Assembly: GCA_009617715.1 (NCBI GenBank)
Contig: VTFK01000071.1
Span: 496,001-560,000, forward strand
Length of the DNA stretch: 64,000 nucleotides
Direction: 5' to 3'
Source of the DNA: Plectrocnemia conspersa
Lineage: Eukaryota; Arthropoda; Insecta; Trichoptera; Polycentropodidae
Below are positions 60,576 through 64,000 of the stretch, piece by piece (positions within the stretch are counted from its first letter, which is position 1; every line of letters starts with the position of its first letter). Under the pieces are notes generated by a model that did no database searches, had not been told where the DNA came from, and saw only the letters and a program-made list of their open reading frames with translations. The position numbers were made by a program, and so were the translations under genes.

Positions 60576-60775
60576 CCCTTTAAACGTCAGTGAATTTTGT
60601 TTTTTTTTTTCTAAAATAAATATAAAATACTTAGCTACTACAATAAACTTTATTAATTAAAGTAATATAATTCTTAAATAATTGTTGAACCTGCTTAAAA
60701 AAATATTTTAAAAAAAAAATATAAAAAAAAATAATCGACATAAAATACACCGGTGATTCACTGGCGTTTAAATGG
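60576..60775. mobile_element. MITE family G (piggyBac-type), complete 200-bp copy
   Basis: TTAA flanks both sides (60572-60575 and 60776-60779). The left terminus CCCTTTAAACGTCAGTGAAT (60576-60595) and the inverse of the right terminus (60756-60775), CCATTTAAACGCCAGTGAAT, match at 18 of 20 bases. The interior is A/T runs with no frame. TTAA duplication plus a CCC-type start is the piggyBac signature. The first six bases equal the ends of MITE B, but the rest of the terminal repeat differs, so G is a separate family. Confidence 0.9.
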
Positions 60776-60860
60776 TTAAATAAGTATATTTTCACGCTAC
60801 CCATACATCAATAATACACATCTCATAACACAAATACACAGATCGTAGATCATATACAAA

Positions 60861-60945
60861 GTCATTCTGTCATCTGACCGTAATTTCGAGAGACAGCGGC
60901 ACAAAAAAAATAAAAAAATGCCTCTCAACGCCTGATCAATAGTGT
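60861..60945. repeat. Repeat family J, copy 2
   Basis: ATCTGACCGTAATTTCGAG, then AGACAGCGGCACAAAAAAA and, further on, CCTCTCAACGCCTGATC, parallel to copy 1 with about 610 bp between them. It may be one end of an unnamed element duplicated locally. Confidence 0.45.
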
Positions 60946-60959
60946 ATTTGCATTTTTTT

Positions 60960-61418
60960 TTACATTATACAGACCGTTTTTTGTACTTTCCGTACTCAAG
61001 TCAGGTAGAATATAGTCTGATGTTTATATTAACAAGCTAAATATATTTTTGTAGGAACCACAAAATCCTTGTTTATTTGTACATATATTCAAAAAAAGAT
61101 TAGGGATACAAAACATTGGTTTGATGAATAAACTAAACATGTCGAATCAGAACTGTGAAAAACAGAACCATGACAATTCAGAACAAGTTAACAAAATAGA
61201 TCTATAGGTAATTTTAGTGGCAACTTATTATTTGATTTGAAGTAATTTCATAAATGATTAGTTTAAAAATTGAATAGTGACTAGTTAATACAATAAATAA
61301 TCAGGTTTAAATTAAAATGATTAGTAATTAGAATAACCTGATCAGTATTTAATAATAAATAACCAGAATTTATTTTATGATGATCGATATTTACAATAAA
61401 TAGTTTGATTTTAAATTA
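60960..61418. other. A+T-rich spacer
   Basis: The words AATAATCAG/ATCAGTATT recur around 61290-61360. No other content. Confidence 0.3.
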
Positions 61419-61480
61419 TTGACAGTTGCGAAACATCCATTTGCTGTTTAAACCCAAACTTAACCTAAACGACACGTACG
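61419..61480 (+). repeat. Repeat family K, single-ended copy
   Basis: ATTGACAGTTGCGAAACATC, then CATTTGCTGTTTAAACCC and AACTTAACCTAAACG, matching the complement of 50990-51052. ACGTACGT follows at 61484. The foldback partner arm seen at 50.9 kb is not present here. Confidence 0.45.
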
Positions 61481-62479
61481 TTCGAAACATTTTGGCCTAA
61501 ACAGTTGTTGTGTCACCCAATAAAAAACTTTCAAACAAAATTCAGTAGTGAAGTAATAGATTTAACAATAACTGATCACATAAAAAATGATGAATAATTT
61601 ATTATGTCTTTTAATTATTTAGTTATATTTACAGGCAATTTATTTTATTTTATTGATCAAATTCTAATTTATTTACAGACCTTTTATACAATTATATACT
61701 TTGTTATTAATTAGTTGTCAATATAAAATTAATTTTAAATCTATTTTTTAACTTGTTCTGTTTTATCATGTTCTTTTCATCCAGTAACCGATATATTCCA
61801 TTGTTGATTAGTTAAAGATCAAATCTTTGATGATAGGACATCTGCGTATATCTAGTATCGAAACCTGTTTTTTAAACCTAATATCATATACCAGTTGAAA
61901 TATATATGTGTCACCGAAGACATAGAATATTAGATTTGTATATACAACATGTCCAAAAAAGATCCAAATTAATATGTAACTTTAAATTTAATCATTTATT
62001 CAATAACTTTACCATATGTGGAAATTAATAAAATGTGAACCTTTTCAACTTGTTGGTCAGCGAGTGACTATTTCCTTTTCGACCGACCCAGAGAGACAAC
62101 TATAATTTGGTTCTTCACTTGTCGGCCGATCCATGATAATGATCTAATCAGCTGATATTTAATCTCTTGATTGATTTATGTATTATATGTGTGTTTTATA
62201 TATTGGTCACTAAAATTATAACTAATATATTTTGGATCGTAATGTAATTCAATAAAGTGTTTAACGCGCTTAAGTAGGCATTCACGATCGTTTCAAAAAA
62301 AACCTAAGCGATTATAGAGAAATTTGTCTTTAAATTAAAATAATAATCTCCTGAAAATTGTGACCTTAAAGCTGCAAAATAATGTTGATTATGGATTCAA
62401 AAGACCTTTAAATTAGATTATTTTTTTATTAAAAAAACAGCTTACGTTAAAACGCCTTCATCGAATCTGCATTAAAAAA
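61481..62479. other. A+T-rich block with a GC-richer patch
   Basis: The patch at 62040-62160 has no frame or repeat I can name. The remainder is A+T-rich. Confidence 0.35.
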
Positions 62480-62920
62480 AAGTTAATATGCAATTTATAC
62501 GAAAGCGATTTTTTTTATCAATCCCATTAAATCCGAAGCGCCAACTCGCGCTATTCGCCGTTATGTTACACACACACATACATATAGGCGCCGAATTATC
62601 GACGTAATAAAATGTTGGGCACCGCTTACGCATATTTAACAATGCAAATTCGGCGAAGGCGAGCAAAAGTTTGGCGGCTGAAAAACCCTTCACACCCCAA
62701 ACCCCGTCACACGCAGGTGGCAGATAGTGGGTTATTACGAAAACGTCGATCGTTACGCGGTAACGGCCGTTAGTATCGCGCCGTTATTTACGGCGTTGGT
62801 TGATTCGATTGCGCCGTTACACATAATGAAATATAAACAACGCATGATGTTACGGCAACGATCGTGATAATACGGCGAATGAGATGGGAGTGAGGGTGAG
62901 AAGGAGATGTACATTCAGAG
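62480..62920. promoter_or_regulatory. CpG-rich island with clustered TAACGG/CCGTTA motifs
   Basis: This is the most CpG-dense part of the window. TAACGG or CCGTTA occurs four times in 59 bp (62761, 62767, 62781, 62814). The first two form the palindrome TAACGGCCGTTA. CGCCGT and ACGGCG pair at 62779-62795. YAACKG is the established Myb-family binding consensus, so a Myb-type target is possible. A minus-strand frame at 62472-62693 shows no domain. The strand and the gene served, if any, are unknown. Confidence 0.3.
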
Positions 62921-64000
62921 GCACGAATTTTCTAGTGTCAGAAATCTCAAGGTGAAAACGGCGAGAACCTCAAGATGTAACGAAAATAGAATTTGATTTG
63001 AATACATATGACGTGTGACATATTCAGTGAAAACGTGCGAATAATCTAGGATAACGTTAATAACAAAAATCAGACCAATGTCGGAAGACGACTTTAAATT
63101 TATATGATTTAGAATTTTATTACATTTATTTATCTGGAAATCTATTCCTAATAAAAAAATTTCTACTTTCTCTCAAAATGAAGCGTTAAAGAGAGAAACT
63201 ATTTAAAAATCATTTTTTTTATAAGTTAGGATTTTCATCAGTATAAATCCCTGTCTGAATACATTTTGTAGAGAAAAAAGATTTCTTAATTAAGTGCCAT
63301 GAAAAATTTTTGTCATACGTTTAAAATATTGATTACATATTATAGTCTTGCATAATTATTATTTAATAATTACTGTACAAACATCACTATTCTCTTTTAG
63401 ATTTAATAAATTCATATTTTATAGTTTCTGTTTAAACATAATAAAATATACATTAAAATGAAATGTTATCATTAAAAAAAAACATTATTGCAATTTATAT
63501 TATCGTGTTAAATTAGTAGTCTGAGAAAATATTTATTCTCTTAAATATATATTATAAATAATTTTAATTTAAAAAAATTGTAACGCATTTTTTCTGCTGA
63601 ATATTGTCTTAGAGTCCTTAAAAAACAAGCTCGAAGTAGAGATGTATACCTAAGAATTTTCTTTATTTATCTAATATCCTAGCTAACTTTTGAAATGTAA
63701 AGGCAATAATTGTTGTTGCAAATATTACAGATTTTGTATTTTTTGTTCTTAACGAATTTTCCGACATTTTTAAATCAATAATGAGTTATGAATAGTTAGT
63801 TTACATAGCAAATACAATAAGATATTTATTGTCAATTTTTTTTAATTTTAAAGTTATTTATTGCGAATTTATTTGTCCATCGCCGCTTTGAGGATTTTTT
63901 TTTTGTGTTACTTTATGAGATTTTTGTATCTAATGACAATTTAAGATTCTAAATGGCTAATTGATTTTATGTCAGAAAAAATACATTCTAATAATTTATT
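62921..64000. other. A+T-rich block to the window end
   Basis: No frame, RNA gene or repeat recognised. Confidence 0.4.

Noticed and set aside
1..64000. CRISPR arrays, bacterial operons, rRNA or intact tRNA genes
   Set aside because: No regularly spaced identical repeats, no ribosome-binding-site-plus-ORF layout, no rRNA-like sequence and no closed cloverleaf were seen.

Overview
The window looks like intergenic or intronic DNA from an animal nuclear genome, most likely an insect. By eye it is very A+T-rich (roughly seven to eight bases in ten). It has no operons, no bacterial-type gene packing and no intact gene that I recognise. The identifiable protein remnants are eukaryotic transposon parts: piggyBac-like transposase and the endonuclease start of a Jockey/I-type LINE. 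Most longer open frames start at TTG or GTG, lack any family signature and are best read as chance frames. The insect call is an inference; the order cannot be fixed from the sequence alone.

Layout. 0-1.1 kb: an unidentified GC-richer segment. 1.7-3.2 kb: a decayed piggyBac-like transposase with frameshifts and stops, interrupted near its 3' half by a hairpin-rich insert. 3.5-5.7 kb: two direct copies of a TTAA/palindrome repeat (family A). 6.4-7.9 kb: two direct copies of a second repeat (family C). 8.5-13.3 kb: GC-richer islands in A+T-rich DNA. 20.0-20.5 and 28.5-29.0 kb: two copies of a TTAA-bounded piggyBac-type MITE (family B). 31.1 and 35.0 kb: two tRNA-like box A/box B SINE heads. 33.0 kb: a second piggyBac C-terminal remnant. 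40.1-41.05 and 54.9-55.96 kb: two copies of a roughly 1-kb inverted-repeat DNA transposon (family D). 50.0 kb: a compact foldback (E) sharing a 35-nt core with D. 44.0-44.9 kb: two LINE endonuclease starts plus a dispersed repeat (H) that recurs at 59.1 kb. 58.47-58.83 kb: a long reading frame, broken by one TGA, that overlaps a small ATG frame with a signal-peptide-like start. 59.33-59.86 kb: a complete hAT-type MITE with an 8-bp target duplication. 60.58-60.78 kb: a complete 200-bp piggyBac-type MITE between TTAA sites. 62.5-62.9 kb: a CpG-rich island with clustered TAACGG/CCGTTA motifs.

How the parts relate. The window is a record of cut-and-paste DNA elements. Several independent TTAA-bounded families (A, B, G and single ends at 11.8 and 49.2 kb) sit beside two dead piggyBac-like transposases that could once have mobilised such elements. 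F is a hAT passenger, and D/E form an unclassified family. Islands of higher GC and CpG are spaced every few kilobases and are candidates for conserved cis-regulatory DNA or untranslated exons, which only comparison with related genomes could decide. The strongest candidates for something undescribed are the D/E family with its short internal frame, and the 58.5-kb reading frame.
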